DNA from: Fibrobacter sp.
GTDB lineage: Bacteria; Fibrobacterota; Fibrobacteria; Fibrobacterales; Fibrobacteraceae
Reading direction: 5' to 3'
Length of the DNA stretch: 64,000 bases
NCBI RefSeq assembly: GCF_017545445.1
Contig: NZ_JAFWOM010000059.1
Location: forward strand, 58,690-122,689
Shown: positions 43,088-51,740 of the stretch, piece by piece
Layout: every line of letters starts with the position of its first letter
Position numbering within the stretch: the stretch's first letter is position 1
Notes under the pieces: model-generated
Database searches by the model: none
The model's input: the letters and a program-made list of their open reading frames with translations, nothing else
What the model was told of the DNA's origin: nothing
Made by a program: the position numbers and the translations under genes

Positions 43088-43837
43088 ATGAAAAAGTTGT
43101 TTATTCTATTGCTTGCGTTGGCCTCGTTTGTATGGGCGGAAATTAAAATGGAAATGGCTGTTCGTGTAGAAGAAATGCCAGAAACATTATTTGATTTTTA
43201 TAATTGGGATGAAAAATGTGGTGGCTTTGGTTGTTGGGGGGAGAATGGAATTGTATGTCCGACAGAACTTGATTCTAATATTTTGTACGGCTGGCCATAC
43301 GAAGGAGTTACTGTTGAATTTTATGTTCTTACGGGAGCAACGCATTCATGGAGAGAAGTTTTTGAAAATCAGTTAAATCGTTATAGAAAATGTGCTAAGG
43401 GAATAGACGATGATTCTACATATAATGCTGTAATTGCTGAAATCGAGTCTGTGCTGATTCCTGAAATTGAAGAATATTTACAAAGTGATAGAAAATACTC
43501 TAAACATATTATTTATGATTATTCCCTTAGGACTATATTGGGTCCTGTGGATGGAGGCGGCCCTGTCTTTGAGTTTTATGATTACGCAATGAAAATCGTC
43601 AACGCTCGCAATGCCGCCGTTTCAAGCATCGCTCCGGCCAAATACAAGCTGGAATCAATCTGCGTGCAAAATCAACAGCTCTCAGTTTCCCCAAAATTGC
43701 TTGGCCGCGAGTTTATGCTGTTTGATGTCAACGGTCACGAACTCCGTCGCGGAACGCTGCAAAACAACATGCAACTCCCCGCGTACCCCACCGTCATCAA
43801 AATCCAAGGCTTCGGAACAAAATTGCTTGGTCATTAG
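43088..43837 (+). CDS. Secreted protein with T9SS-like C-terminal region
   Basis: This 249-residue protein starts at 43088, directly after an AGGAGG site. The signal peptide ends VWAE (~17). The middle contains Cys-rich GGFGCW and acidic segments I do not recognise. The last ~70 residues (PAKYKLESICVQNQQLSV, FMLFDVNGHELRRGTL, PTVIKIQG) resemble a sorting-type beta-sandwich like those ending T9SS cargo. The DNA of this C-terminal part is visibly more GC-rich than the AT-rich N-terminal part, suggesting domain grafting. Confidence 0.65.
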   Translation: MKKLFILLLALASFVWAEIKMEMAVRVEEMPETLFDFYNWDEKCGGFGCWGENGIVCPTELDSNILYGWPYEGVTVEFYVLTGATHSWREVFENQLNRYRKCAKGIDDDSTYNAVIAEIESVLIPEIEEYLQSDRKYSKHIIYDYSLRTILGPVDGGGPVFEFYDYAMKIVNARNAAVSSIAPAKYKLESICVQNQQLSVSPKLLGREFMLFDVNGHELRRGTLQNNMQLPAYPTVIKIQGFGTKLLGH

Positions 43838-44001
43838 TCAATAGTCATTGGTCAATAGTTTTTGGCCAATCGTTGAAAGTCGGTGCGGCGTTTGCGATAC
43901 AAGACTTTACTGGATGCTTCGCGGCAGTTCGCCATTCAGCATGACGCTTTGCTTCCTTTTTACCGCAAGCTTCTTCCTAACCACTGTTTACTAACCACTT
44001 C
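43838..44001. repeat. Intergenic repeats
   Basis: There is no gene. TAGTCAATAGTCATTGGTCAATAG (43837-43860), a partial REP-like stretch (GGATGC...CAGCATGAC, about 43914-43944) and CTAACCACTGTTTACTAACCAC (43977-43999) are present. Confidence 0.6.
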
Positions 44002-44469
44002 TTACAGTAACGAATCCAAAGCGACAATCGCTACTAAGCTGTAGTCGCCTTTTTTGTCTTCGGGAGCGGTGGCTTCGTCCAAGGCGGTGGATTCTATGAC
44101 GGTCCATGCGTCTGGAGCCCAGCCGTAGGCGTTCATGGTGAGCTCGTCTCCCATGGCGATTTCAGCCGCTTCGACTTCTTCCCATTTGATATTGCTTGTT
44201 GGTGCCTTGTAGTAACGCAACATGCCGATAGCGTCCATCATTTCAGGATAGTTATCGACGAACTCATAGACGCAATCCTTGTAGCTCTTGCCGCTCACGC
44301 GTACAACTTGGAACGTTCTGTTGTCCTGAAGAAACGTCGATAAGTCGTCGCGGTGCATGCTGATTTTGGCATTGCCGCTGAAAAATGTTTCGAGTTCACG
44401 AAAAACGTCCGAGTCTTCTTCAATGAGCGGAGAAAGTTTCTTGATGAGCGATTTAATATCCACAGCCAT
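44002..44469 (-). CDS. Acidic cytoplasmic protein of unknown function
   Basis: This 155-residue protein has no signal peptide or membrane segment. It is acidic (EEDSDVFRELE; EVEAAEIAMGDE), with a C-terminal half that may be a beta-domain (YGWAPDAWTVIES). I do not recognise the family. TATTTTTG lies 4 nt before the ATG on this strand, so it may be another leaderless transcript, although no -33 TTTG is evident. A weak GAAG is the only ribosome-binding candidate. Confidence 0.6.
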   Translation of the reverse strand: MAVDIKSLIKKLSPLIEEDSDVFRELETFFSGNAKISMHRDDLSTFLQDNRTFQVVRVSGKSYKDCVYEFVDNYPEMMDAIGMLRYYKAPTSNIKWEEVEAAEIAMGDELTMNAYGWAPDAWTVIESTALDEATAPEDKKGDYSLVAIVALDSLL

Positions 44470-44697
44470 GCTTCAAAAATAAAAAATTTGCGGCTCATCG
44501 CTAGAGGCTCGTTTTTGAATCTTGGAAAGTACGTCATGCAGGTCGAAAGTGAAAAAAAACCTTTTTTAAGGCTTATATCCTAACCACTAACCACTAACCA
44601 CTAACCACTTTTTTTATATCTTTAAGGCGAAAAAGGACCTCAAGGAAATACCTCGGGGAAACCGTTTCGGTTGTCAAAGAATTAAAACGAAGGAATT
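44470..44697. repeat. Intergenic region before purA, with TAACCAC tandem repeats
   Basis: Four direct copies of the 7-mer TAACCAC lie at 44581-44608. TTTATATCTTTAAG just after them (about 44611-44625) resembles a TAnnTTTG-type -7 element with one change. A small hairpin AACCG-TTT-CGGTT (44660-44672) lies in the leader. AAGGA precedes the purA ATG. No known riboswitch motif was recognised. Confidence 0.55.
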
Positions 44698-45981
44698 ATG
44701 GCAAATCGTGTTGTAATCGGCTCCCAGTGGGGCGACGAAGGAAAAGCCAAGGTTGTAGATTTCTTAACGCTCGATGCAGACTATATCGTGCGTTTTCAGG
44801 GCGGCGCTAATGCCGGCCATACCGTGGAAGTAGGCGACAAAAAGTTCGTCTTCCACTTGATTCCCTCGGGTATTATGCACCCGGACAAGATTTGCGTCAT
44901 CGGTAACGGCGTCGTGCTCGACCCGATCCAGACATTGAACGAAATTGCAGACCTCCACACGAAGGGCATCAACCCGGAAGGCCGTCTGTTCATCGCAAAC
45001 AATGCGCATGTTGTGCTCCCGTACCACTCTACCTTGGACAAGGCCAAGGAAAAGAAGGCAGGCAAGGCTGCTATCGGCACTACGGGCCGCGGTATCGGTC
45101 CGTGCTACAGTGACAAGGTGAACCGCATTGGCGTTCGCGTGGGCGACCTCATGGACGAACGTGAACTCCGTCCGCGTGTCGAAGCCATGGCTAAGGTCCA
45201 CAACGAAGAATTTAAGGTGATGTACGATGTTCCTGAAATCGACCCCGAAGTGGTCATCAAGGACTATCTCGAACTCGGCCAGAAAATCAAGCCGTTCGTC
45301 GCCGACGTGAGCGAAATGCTTTACAAGGCCGTGAAGGAAGGCAAGCGCCTCGTGTTCGAAGGCGCTCAGGGCACTATTCTCGACGTTGACCAGGGCACGT
45401 ACCCGTTCGTGACTTCGAGCAACACGGTTGCCGGTTACGCAAGCTGCGGCGCTGGCATTGGTCCGACGGTTCTCGACCAGGTTGTCGGTGTCGTGAAGGC
45501 TTACACCACTCGCGTGGGTAACGGTCCGTTCCCGACGGAACTTTTGGACGAAACGGGCGACAAGCTCCGCAACATCGGTAACGAATTCGGCGCTACGACG
45601 GGCCGCAACCGCCGCTGTGGCTGGTTCGACGCTCCGGTGGTCCGTAAGGCGACTGTCGTAAACGGCCTCACTCACCTCGCCATCACCAAGCTCGACGTGC
45701 TCGACACGTTCGACTCCATCAAGATTTGCACGCACTACATGTGCGATGGCGAAAAGCTCGATCTCATTCCGAACCAGCTGTCCAAGGTCGGTCGTTGCAC
45801 GCCGGTCTATGAAGAAATGCCGGGCTGGAAGTGCGACACGAGCAAGTGCCGCAAGTTCGATGAACTTCCGGAAAACGCAAAGAAGTATTTGTATCGCATG
45901 GCAGAACTCGTCGGCGTGAAGATTGGCATGGTTTCTATCGGTGCCAAGCGCGATCAGAGTATCGTCGTGGATCTGGACTAA
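44698..45981 (+). CDS. purA: Adenylosuccinate synthetase
   Basis: This 427-residue enzyme catalyses GTP-dependent conversion of IMP and aspartate to adenylosuccinate in AMP synthesis. Motifs are QWGDEGKAK (~9-17), GGANAGHTV (~39), IGTTGRGIGPCYSDK (~125-139), FEGAQGTILDVDQGTYPFVTSSN (starts ~221, quoted in part), TRVGNGPFPTEL and GATTGRNRRCGW (~301). The usual phosphate loop is GDEGKGK; here the second Gly is Ala. Codon use is strongly biased to C-ending codons, as in ileS, suggesting high expression. It heads a run of five co-directional genes. Confidence 0.95.
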   Translation: MANRVVIGSQWGDEGKAKVVDFLTLDADYIVRFQGGANAGHTVEVGDKKFVFHLIPSGIMHPDKICVIGNGVVLDPIQTLNEIADLHTKGINPEGRLFIANNAHVVLPYHSTLDKAKEKKAGKAAIGTTGRGIGPCYSDKVNRIGVRVGDLMDERELRPRVEAMAKVHNEEFKVMYDVPEIDPEVVIKDYLELGQKIKPFVADVSEMLYKAVKEGKRLVFEGAQGTILDVDQGTYPFVTSSNTVAGYASCGAGIGPTVLDQVVGVVKAYTTRVGNGPFPTELLDETGDKLRNIGNEFGATTGRNRRCGWFDAPVVRKATVVNGLTHLAITKLDVLDTFDSIKICTHYMCDGEKLDLIPNQLSKVGRCTPVYEEMPGWKCDTSKCRKFDELPENAKKYLYRMAELVGVKIGMVSIGAKRDQSIVVDLD

Positions 45982-46002
45982 AACTATAAAGGGGAGTATA
46001 AA

Positions 46003-46713
46003 ATGGACGCATCTACCGTCGATTTGTTGAAGGGGGTTGAGCTCTTCTCGGAGCTCAATGAAGAACAGTTAGGGATGATTGCCAATTTGGTAATTGTTAA
46101 AAACTTCAATCGTGACGAGACCGTCGTTTTGGAAGGTGACGATTCTGTGCAGGCTCTGTACTTGATCGCCATGGGTTCCGTGCAAGTCTATATGACGGGC
46201 ATCGACGGTCGCGAAACCATTTTGTCTTTCCTTGAACGCGGAGACTTTTTCGGGGAGATGTCGCTCATTGACGGCGAACCCCGGTCTGCCTCCGTCCGTA
46301 CGGTGACTGACGCGAAACTGCTTGTCATTCATCGCGAATCTTTCCTCAGCTTGCTTCGCAAGACTCCAGAAATTGCAATGGCGCTCATGGGCGAACTTTG
46401 CAAGCGACTCCGCAAGGCGAACCGCCAGATTGGCTCGCTTTCGACGATGTCTGTTTCTGGCCGCGTGGCAGGGACGCTCCTCAACCTCATGCAGGAACGC
46501 GGCGTTCGCATCCATACGGACAACGGAAATATGGTAACTGTTATCCACAACCGTCCGACACAGCAGCAGCTTGCCGACATGTCGGGTACGACGCGTGAAA
46601 CGGTGAGCCGTATTTGTTCCCTGTTGGTGCGTACAAACGCAATTGCTATGACCGGCAAGGATATCGTCATCTTTGATGAAGATGTGCTGCAGGAAAAGGC
46701 AACTAAGGGTTAA
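46003..46713 (+). CDS. Crp/Fnr-family transcriptional regulator
   Basis: This 236-residue protein has an N-terminal cyclic-nucleotide-binding beta-roll (GDDSVQALYLIAMGSV, GDFFGEMSLIDGEPRSASV near residues 80-105), a dimerisation helix and a C-terminal winged helix with QQQLADMSGTTRETVSRI (~186-203). There is no N-terminal Cys cluster, so it is not an oxygen-sensing FNR. The PRSASV loop resembles the cAMP phosphate-binding RSA motif. GGGGAG lies before the ATG, 21 nt after purA. Confidence 0.9.
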   Translation: MDASTVDLLKGVELFSELNEEQLGMIANLVIVKNFNRDETVVLEGDDSVQALYLIAMGSVQVYMTGIDGRETILSFLERGDFFGEMSLIDGEPRSASVRTVTDAKLLVIHRESFLSLLRKTPEIAMALMGELCKRLRKANRQIGSLSTMSVSGRVAGTLLNLMQERGVRIHTDNGNMVTVIHNRPTQQQLADMSGTTRETVSRICSLLVRTNAIAMTGKDIVIFDEDVLQEKATKG

Positions 46714-46730
46714 ACCCCAATAGAAAAGTT

Positions 46731-47492
46731 ATGAATAAAATAAAATCGCTTTGGAATAAGCTTAGAAATACCGCCATTTTCAAGGCTTTCGTCATTTGGA
46801 TTGTTGTAGTAATAGTGCTTGTCTTTATGGTCGATAAGCTTTTGATGCCTGCGTTTGCAGGGGCTTTCGCTAAGACGGGCGAAGTGCCGAACCTCGAAGG
46901 ACTTTCGCAACAGGTTGCCGAATCGACTTTGACAAAAGCTGGCTTCAAGTTCGAATGGGTTGAAGAAGGCCGCTACAGCTCCCAAGTGCCGGCTGGCATG
47001 GTGCTCGTGCAGATGCCTAAAGCGGGCCGCACCGCAAAAATTGGGCGTACGGTAAAGCTCACGAAGAGCCTTGGACTCCGCAAGGTCATCATTCCGGATT
47101 TGCGCGGCAAGAGCCAGAAGCAGGCGGACATTTCGCTTAGCCGTGCAGGGCTTGTCCAGGGCGAAGTCATCAAGGGCGCTCACCAGAGCATTCCTCGCGG
47201 TGTCGTGATTCGTACGATTCCGATGGCGGGCGATACGGTCCGCGTGGGTGATACGGTGAAGGTCGTCATTTCGGCTGGCGTTACGACGGGTCGAGTTTTG
47301 CTCCCCAATTTCGAAGGAATCCTTATGGATGAAATTTATCCGGAAATGGATAAGTTAGGGTTCAAGGTCGGTTCCATCAAGCGCAGGAAAAGTGAAGACG
47401 GTGCTCGTCCCGGCTCTGTTATCGAAACGTTCCCGAAATACGGCGACTATTTGAAGCCGGGTGCCCGTGTAGATTTTATTATTGCTGACTAA
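46731..47492 (+). CDS. Membrane-anchored triple PASTA-domain protein
   Basis: This 253-residue protein has one N-terminal TM helix (~18-40) followed by three PASTA repeats (~48-112, ~115-182, ~185-253), each starting with a VPNLEG/IPDLRG/LPNFEG-type motif and ending in a VK(L/V)-type strand. PASTA domains bind peptidoglycan muropeptides. There is no kinase or transpeptidase domain, so this is a stand-alone version. It is packed between the Crp-type regulator and a TPR lipoprotein. Confidence 0.9.
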   Translation: MNKIKSLWNKLRNTAIFKAFVIWIVVVIVLVFMVDKLLMPAFAGAFAKTGEVPNLEGLSQQVAESTLTKAGFKFEWVEEGRYSSQVPAGMVLVQMPKAGRTAKIGRTVKLTKSLGLRKVIIPDLRGKSQKQADISLSRAGLVQGEVIKGAHQSIPRGVVIRTIPMAGDTVRVGDTVKVVISAGVTTGRVLLPNFEGILMDEIYPEMDKLGFKVGSIKRRKSEDGARPGSVIETFPKYGDYLKPGARVDFIIAD

Positions 47493-47512
47493 AATTTGTT
47501 AGGGAGATTTTG

Positions 47513-49432
47513 ATGCGTCATGTCTTTTTTTCGTGGGTGCTGTCTTTGGGTATGGCTGCGTTGTGCGCCTGTAGCTCTACATCTGCGAAAAATATACCTG
47601 ATGTCGAACCTCCCGCTTTGACGCCTCCTGACACTGTTGCGATAAATAAGGTTATTGAGAAAATCGCAGAAAAACCGCCCAAGGTCGAAGTCGATTTGGA
47701 AGCCGCTCATGAATTCTTTTTCCTTGCGAAGAACATGGAATTGCATGGTGACCATCGTCAAGCGGATTTCTTCTGGAAACAGGCTTACAAGGCCGACCCG
47801 ACGAGTCGTTATTTGGGCTTCGGTGTTGCCGAACGTTTAGCTGCCGCGGGCGAAGATTCCTTGGCGTTAGTTGAGGCTCGAAAAGCTTCTGCTCTAAAGG
47901 GGCGTCGCACTGCTGCGCAATTCGCTTTGCTTGCACGTTTATATGTAAAGACGGGAGAGCAGGATTCTTGCCGCAAGTATTTTGTTTTGGCGCTTGATTC
48001 TTCGCGTTATCAGGACATGGGCCTGCTTTACGATTACAGCTTGTTCCTGGAAGCTGTTCGTGACGAAAAAGAACTTGTTCGCATCTACGACATGCTTTTA
48101 CCGAAGGTCAATTACATATCGACATTGTTCCAACGCCAGCTTTCGCTGCTGTTGAACTTGGGCCGCGATTCCGCTGTTGTCGATCTTTTTGGGAAAGTGC
48201 ATGAAGCCACAGGCGACAAGCAAATGCTCTTGCAGCAGGTGCGTGGCCTCATGGCGATGAAACGTTCCAAGGAGGCGATTGCCATCGTCGATACGCTCAC
48301 GAGCGCAAAACCCGAAGACGAAGAAATGACGATGATGGTGCTCCCGTCTATACCGGGGGATAGCGCTTATGCTTTTGCCCGTAAAAAGTATTATGAAGAT
48401 GGCGTACGGACCCCCGCAGTGCTTTGCTTTATCGGTCAGTATGAATATGACATGGATATGCGTGACAGTGCAAAAGTTCATTTGCTGGAGTCTGTTGGCA
48501 AATTGCAAGGCCAGCCGAAGTATGCAAATCGCGGATATCTTGGGCTTGTGAATATCTTTCTCTCGGAACAAAATTATACCGAAGCCATCAAGTACGCTGA
48601 GAAATCTGATTCAGTGAGTAACGGGGACACTCGAATGCTGCTGGCTTCTGTGTATGCGCTTGCGGATAAGTACGAAAAGGCGTACCCCTTGCTGGATTCG
48701 CTCTCGAAGTTTTGGGAAACGTGGCAGCCACTTCCTGGCGTTTTGGATTCAGCAAAGCTCGTGCAGATGAAAAACGAAGCGCAAATCAAGTATCTGCAAG
48801 TTTTGGACATTTATTCGAGAGCGCTTATCGGTGAAGCTCTGGATATCGAAAAGGATATGCGTGCCGATACCGTAAAGAAGGCCCGCGCTCTTGATAATCG
48901 TAATAGGGCCGAGGCCATGCTCGAAAAGTTTTTTGCCAAGGATTCTACGTACAACCGCGTGCGTCTATCGATGGCGATGAACTTGGAACGTCTTAAACAT
49001 TATGAAGAATCGTTTAACCATTTTGAATATCTGATAAAGCAATCCGGGTTTTCTCCGCGTGAGATGGCCTCGACGTTGAATTATTACGGCTACTCGCTGA
49101 TCGATTTGAACCGCTCTCCTGAAGAAGTCGAAAAGGGTTACAAGTTCGTGCTCGATGCCCTTGTCTTAGAAAATAACGGTGACTCGAAAGACGCCTATCT
49201 GGATTCCAAGGCGTGGGGCTTGTACCGCATGGGTCGCTACGATGAAGCGTACCAGACGATGCTTTTGATTGATAACAAAAAAATGAGCCGTGACGATGTG
49301 TTTTGGGAACACATGGGCGCTATTCAGGCTGCTCTTGGAATGAAAAAGGAAGCTAGAAAGTCTTATAAGGCTTTGTTGAAACTCAACCCGAAGCATCCGG
49401 CGGCATTGGAATTTTTAGGCAAAAAGAAATAG
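47513..49432 (+). CDS. TPR-repeat lipoprotein
   Basis: This 639-residue protein starts at the ATG at 47513 after AGGGAGA; the lipobox is LCAC at ~20. The rest is largely helical with TPR-like pairs (for example DHRQADFFWKQAYKADP near 70, EQDSCRKYFVLALDSS, ERLKHYEESFNHFEYLI, KKEARKSYKALLKLNPKHP at the end). It is probably a periplasm-facing outer-membrane scaffold. Co-transcription with the PASTA gene (20-bp gap) and the LolB-like gene (6-bp gap) suggests a shared envelope role. Confidence 0.85.
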   Translation: MRHVFFSWVLSLGMAALCACSSTSAKNIPDVEPPALTPPDTVAINKVIEKIAEKPPKVEVDLEAAHEFFFLAKNMELHGDHRQADFFWKQAYKADPTSRYLGFGVAERLAAAGEDSLALVEARKASALKGRRTAAQFALLARLYVKTGEQDSCRKYFVLALDSSRYQDMGLLYDYSLFLEAVRDEKELVRIYDMLLPKVNYISTLFQRQLSLLLNLGRDSAVVDLFGKVHEATGDKQMLLQQVRGLMAMKRSKEAIAIVDTLTSAKPEDEEMTMMVLPSIPGDSAYAFARKKYYEDGVRTPAVLCFIGQYEYDMDMRDSAKVHLLESVGKLQGQPKYANRGYLGLVNIFLSEQNYTEAIKYAEKSDSVSNGDTRMLLASVYALADKYEKAYPLLDSLSKFWETWQPLPGVLDSAKLVQMKNEAQIKYLQVLDIYSRALIGEALDIEKDMRADTVKKARALDNRNRAEAMLEKFFAKDSTYNRVRLSMAMNLERLKHYEESFNHFEYLIKQSGFSPREMASTLNYYGYSLIDLNRSPEEVEKGYKFVLDALVLENNGDSKDAYLDSKAWGLYRMGRYDEAYQTMLLIDNKKMSRDDVFWEHMGAIQAALGMKKEARKSYKALLKLNPKHPAALEFLGKKK

Positions 49433-49438
49433 GTTTTT

Positions 49439-50215
49439 ATGGCCGCGGCTGTTTTAAAATACGGCAATTTTTTGCGTGGAATTTTTTTACTCCTTCTGCT
49501 GTCGCTTTTTTTGACGGGATGCGTGGGGGGAAAACAATCGACTGCGGTTGACGTGAATGTCGGGGCTGCTTCTGATAGCCTGAAGGCAAAATTTACGCTT
49601 ACCATTTACGGACAAGATGGAAAGTCGCAGGAACTCGATGCCGTGCTGTTTTCTGTTCCGAACAAACGCTACCGCATGGAATTGACGGGCTCGCTCGGCA
49701 TCGGTGTTGCATCGCTCTTGTGGCTTGAAGATGGCTGGCAGATGGTTTTCCCGACTGAAAAAATGTACATGAAGGGGGCGGGCTACATGGTCGGCTTGCT
49801 AAACGATCCTTCGCTTCCGCTGGTGCACATCCATCAGGTGGCGGGATTCTTTGATGGGAAGGTATTGCCTGAAAATTTGGAAGAACTCTCTCAACGTGAT
49901 TCACTTGGGGTAGATTCTTCCGTTATAAAAATTCATGAGGCTTGCGACCCTCTGACCCGCCATTATACTTATGCCGAAAGAAACGGAGAAGTTCTTTGGA
50001 TTGCCACTCTTGGCCGCGATGGCAAGGATGAAAAACTGGTCATTGAGGAATATAAGGAATTTAACGGCGTCAAGACTCCGTCAAAAATTTCATTTATCCG
50101 TGACGAAACGGTTTCTCTTAAAATTCGTTTGAAAAAGGTCCAGCGCGGCAAGCCTTTCGGTATGGGAACTTGGCGTCTGAATATCCCGAGGAGCTATCAG
50201 CTCATCAAGGGATAA
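49439..50215 (+). CDS. LolB/DUF4292-like outer-membrane lipoprotein
   Basis: This 258-residue protein has a long hydrophobic signal and lipobox LTGC at ~28. The mature part has a strand-rich LolB-like pattern: KFTLTIYGQDGK, VPNKRYRMELTGSLGIGVASLLW, WQMVFPTEKMYMKG, LVIEEYKEFNGVKTPSKI, LKIRLKKVQRGK. This fold binds lipid or lipoprotein cargo. In the run from purA, it is the last gene. Confidence 0.75.
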   Translation: MAAAVLKYGNFLRGIFLLLLLSLFLTGCVGGKQSTAVDVNVGAASDSLKAKFTLTIYGQDGKSQELDAVLFSVPNKRYRMELTGSLGIGVASLLWLEDGWQMVFPTEKMYMKGAGYMVGLLNDPSLPLVHIHQVAGFFDGKVLPENLEELSQRDSLGVDSSVIKIHEACDPLTRHYTYAERNGEVLWIATLGRDGKDEKLVIEEYKEFNGVKTPSKISFIRDETVSLKIRLKKVQRGKPFGMGTWRLNIPRSYQLIKG

Positions 50216-50231
50216 ATTCATCATTCTCTGA

Positions 50232-50251
50232 ACTTGAGTATTGGCTCAAGT
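50232..50251. terminator. Hairpin between convergent genes
   Basis: ACTTGAG (50232-50238) and CTCAAGT (50245-50251) pair around TATTGG. It lies between the LolB-like stop and the deacetylase stop. There is no T tract, so termination is only inferred. Confidence 0.4.
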
Positions 50252-50258
50252 ATAAAAT

Positions 50259-51605
50259 TTATCTTGTGACTTTCTTTGTGATGGCGGGCAGGCCTTTGGC
50301 TTCGGCGCGGATGACATATGTGCCCTTGGGGTAGCTTTCTGGCACGATGAAATCGCGGACTGAGCCGAGGCGGTTGCCGTTCAAGTCAAATAGCGTGAAC
50401 TTTGTGTAGGCGGAGCTGTTTTGTATGTTGCCCCACTGAATTTTCGGGAGAACCGTTGTGGTGTCCGCTGTTGAATCTGTTGGGGGTGTTACTGTTGTGT
50501 CTTTGGGATGCATCGTTGTATCGCTTGGCGTATCGTTTGCGTTTGGCTTGCGCACTGTGAGACTTTTTGACGTGAACTCGATGATGTAGGAGCCGTCGCT
50601 TTCGGGGGTGAGCTTTTGACCGTCTTGTTCGACGACCGCGTTGTCGCTGACTTTTTTCGTGTCGATGTTCACGCGGAGCGGAATGCTTTTGGGCATGTGC
50701 TCGTTCGGGATTTTCCAGCTGACGGTGTAGCCGTTGTCAGTATCGGTGGCTTCGGCTTTATCTACGATGAAGTGGGCGCGGTAGTAGGCGCCGATGGTGC
50801 CGAAGGGGGCAATCCAGAGCTTGTTTTCGATAGCGTGCTGGAACAGCTTTTTGATGTCTGCGGGATTGATGGCGTAGTCATCGCCCTGATCGTCGGTGAC
50901 TCCGTGATTCAAGACGACAAGCCATGTGCCGCCTTTGATTTGAACGTCCCACGGATTCGCGCCTTCGAAATTTCCGATGAATGCCGCAGTGTCTAGCGAC
51001 GAAAGTAGCTCGTTGACGCTTGCGCCGGAGCGGGTCCAGATTTTAGCCTTGATACTCAGCCAGTCGGGCTCGGTGTCCCATTCGTTACGGCCATGCCATC
51101 CGCAGTCGCGGTTGATGAAGTGCCGCGTGTCGATAACGCTTTTGACTTGATCGTTGTTTTCGCAGAACGGAGTTGCCAATGATGTCACGTTGATTGTGGC
51201 GCCGTTGTCTGCAAGCAATTTTTCGATGTTGTCCGCGAATGTGACGATTTCTTTTTTCAGTTCTTCGTTGCTGCCGACTCCGGTCAAATGTGCATGCGTG
51301 TCCGTGTGGTTGCCGATTTCGTTGCCGGCACTTGCAAGCGCTGCGAATCCGGCGGCGTTCTGCTTGAGTCCGTTCCCCATGTTCGTCAAGAAGAACGTGA
51401 CATGGATATCCTTCATCTCGTCGAGGATTGGTTTTAAGTTTTGCACCTGGTTTTCAAGTGCATCGTCAAAGGTGAAACTTACGGCACCGACATGGCCGTT
51501 CCACGGAATCGTTTTGATAGGTGCTGCCATGCTGAATCCTGCAAGCCCGAAGGCGAAAGTGCACGCCGTTACGGCTTTTATATTTGAAAATAATTTGCTG
51601 TTCAT
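50259..51605 (-). CDS. Secreted polysaccharide deacetylase (CE4/NodB) with T9SS-like tail
   Basis: This 448-residue protein has a signal peptide ending FSMAA (~28). The NodB domain (~35-260) contains AVSFTFDDALE (catalytic/metal Asp), GNEIGNHTDTHAHLTG (metal His pair), and LVVLNHGV. A beta domain (~270-355) and a Thr/Pro/Ser-rich linker (TPSDTTMHPKDTT) follow. The tail has FTLFDLNGNRLG and YPKGTYVIRAEA, typical of type IX cargo. It probably removes acetyl groups from xylan, chitin or peptidoglycan; xylan is plausible for Fibrobacter. Confidence 0.85.
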   Translation of the reverse strand: MNSKLFSNIKAVTACTFAFGLAGFSMAAPIKTIPWNGHVGAVSFTFDDALENQVQNLKPILDEMKDIHVTFFLTNMGNGLKQNAAGFAALASAGNEIGNHTDTHAHLTGVGSNEELKKEIVTFADNIEKLLADNGATINVTSLATPFCENNDQVKSVIDTRHFINRDCGWHGRNEWDTEPDWLSIKAKIWTRSGASVNELLSSLDTAAFIGNFEGANPWDVQIKGGTWLVVLNHGVTDDQGDDYAINPADIKKLFQHAIENKLWIAPFGTIGAYYRAHFIVDKAEATDTDNGYTVSWKIPNEHMPKSIPLRVNIDTKKVSDNAVVEQDGQKLTPESDGSYIIEFTSKSLTVRKPNANDTPSDTTMHPKDTTVTPPTDSTADTTTVLPKIQWGNIQNSSAYTKFTLFDLNGNRLGSVRDFIVPESYPKGTYVIRAEAKGLPAITKKVTR

Positions 51606-51740
51606 AATCCACGTCCAAACAACTTAAAAATTAAAAATTAAAAGTTAAAAATTAAAAGTTAAAAATGAAAAATGGTAAATTCATTCTTCATTTTTCATCC
51701 TTCATTTGCCTCAGAGCGAAGTGAGCTTGGTGCATTGAGA
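51606..51740. repeat. AT-rich tandem repeat
   Basis: TTAAAAATTAAAAGT-type units repeat irregularly over about 51624-51672 (TTAAAAATTAAAAATTAAAAG and variants). CATTCTTCATTTTTCATCCTTCAT repeats follow to about 51705. There is no gene. The stretch lies upstream of the deacetylase start and downstream of the next minus-strand gene. Confidence 0.6.

Noticed and set aside
44581..44608. CRISPR-like short repeat array
   Set aside because: The 7-bp units are directly contiguous without spacers, and no cas genes are present anywhere in the window.
44611..44697. Purine riboswitch before purA
   Set aside because: Only a 5-bp hairpin is visible; the conserved three-way junction core of purine riboswitches was not found.
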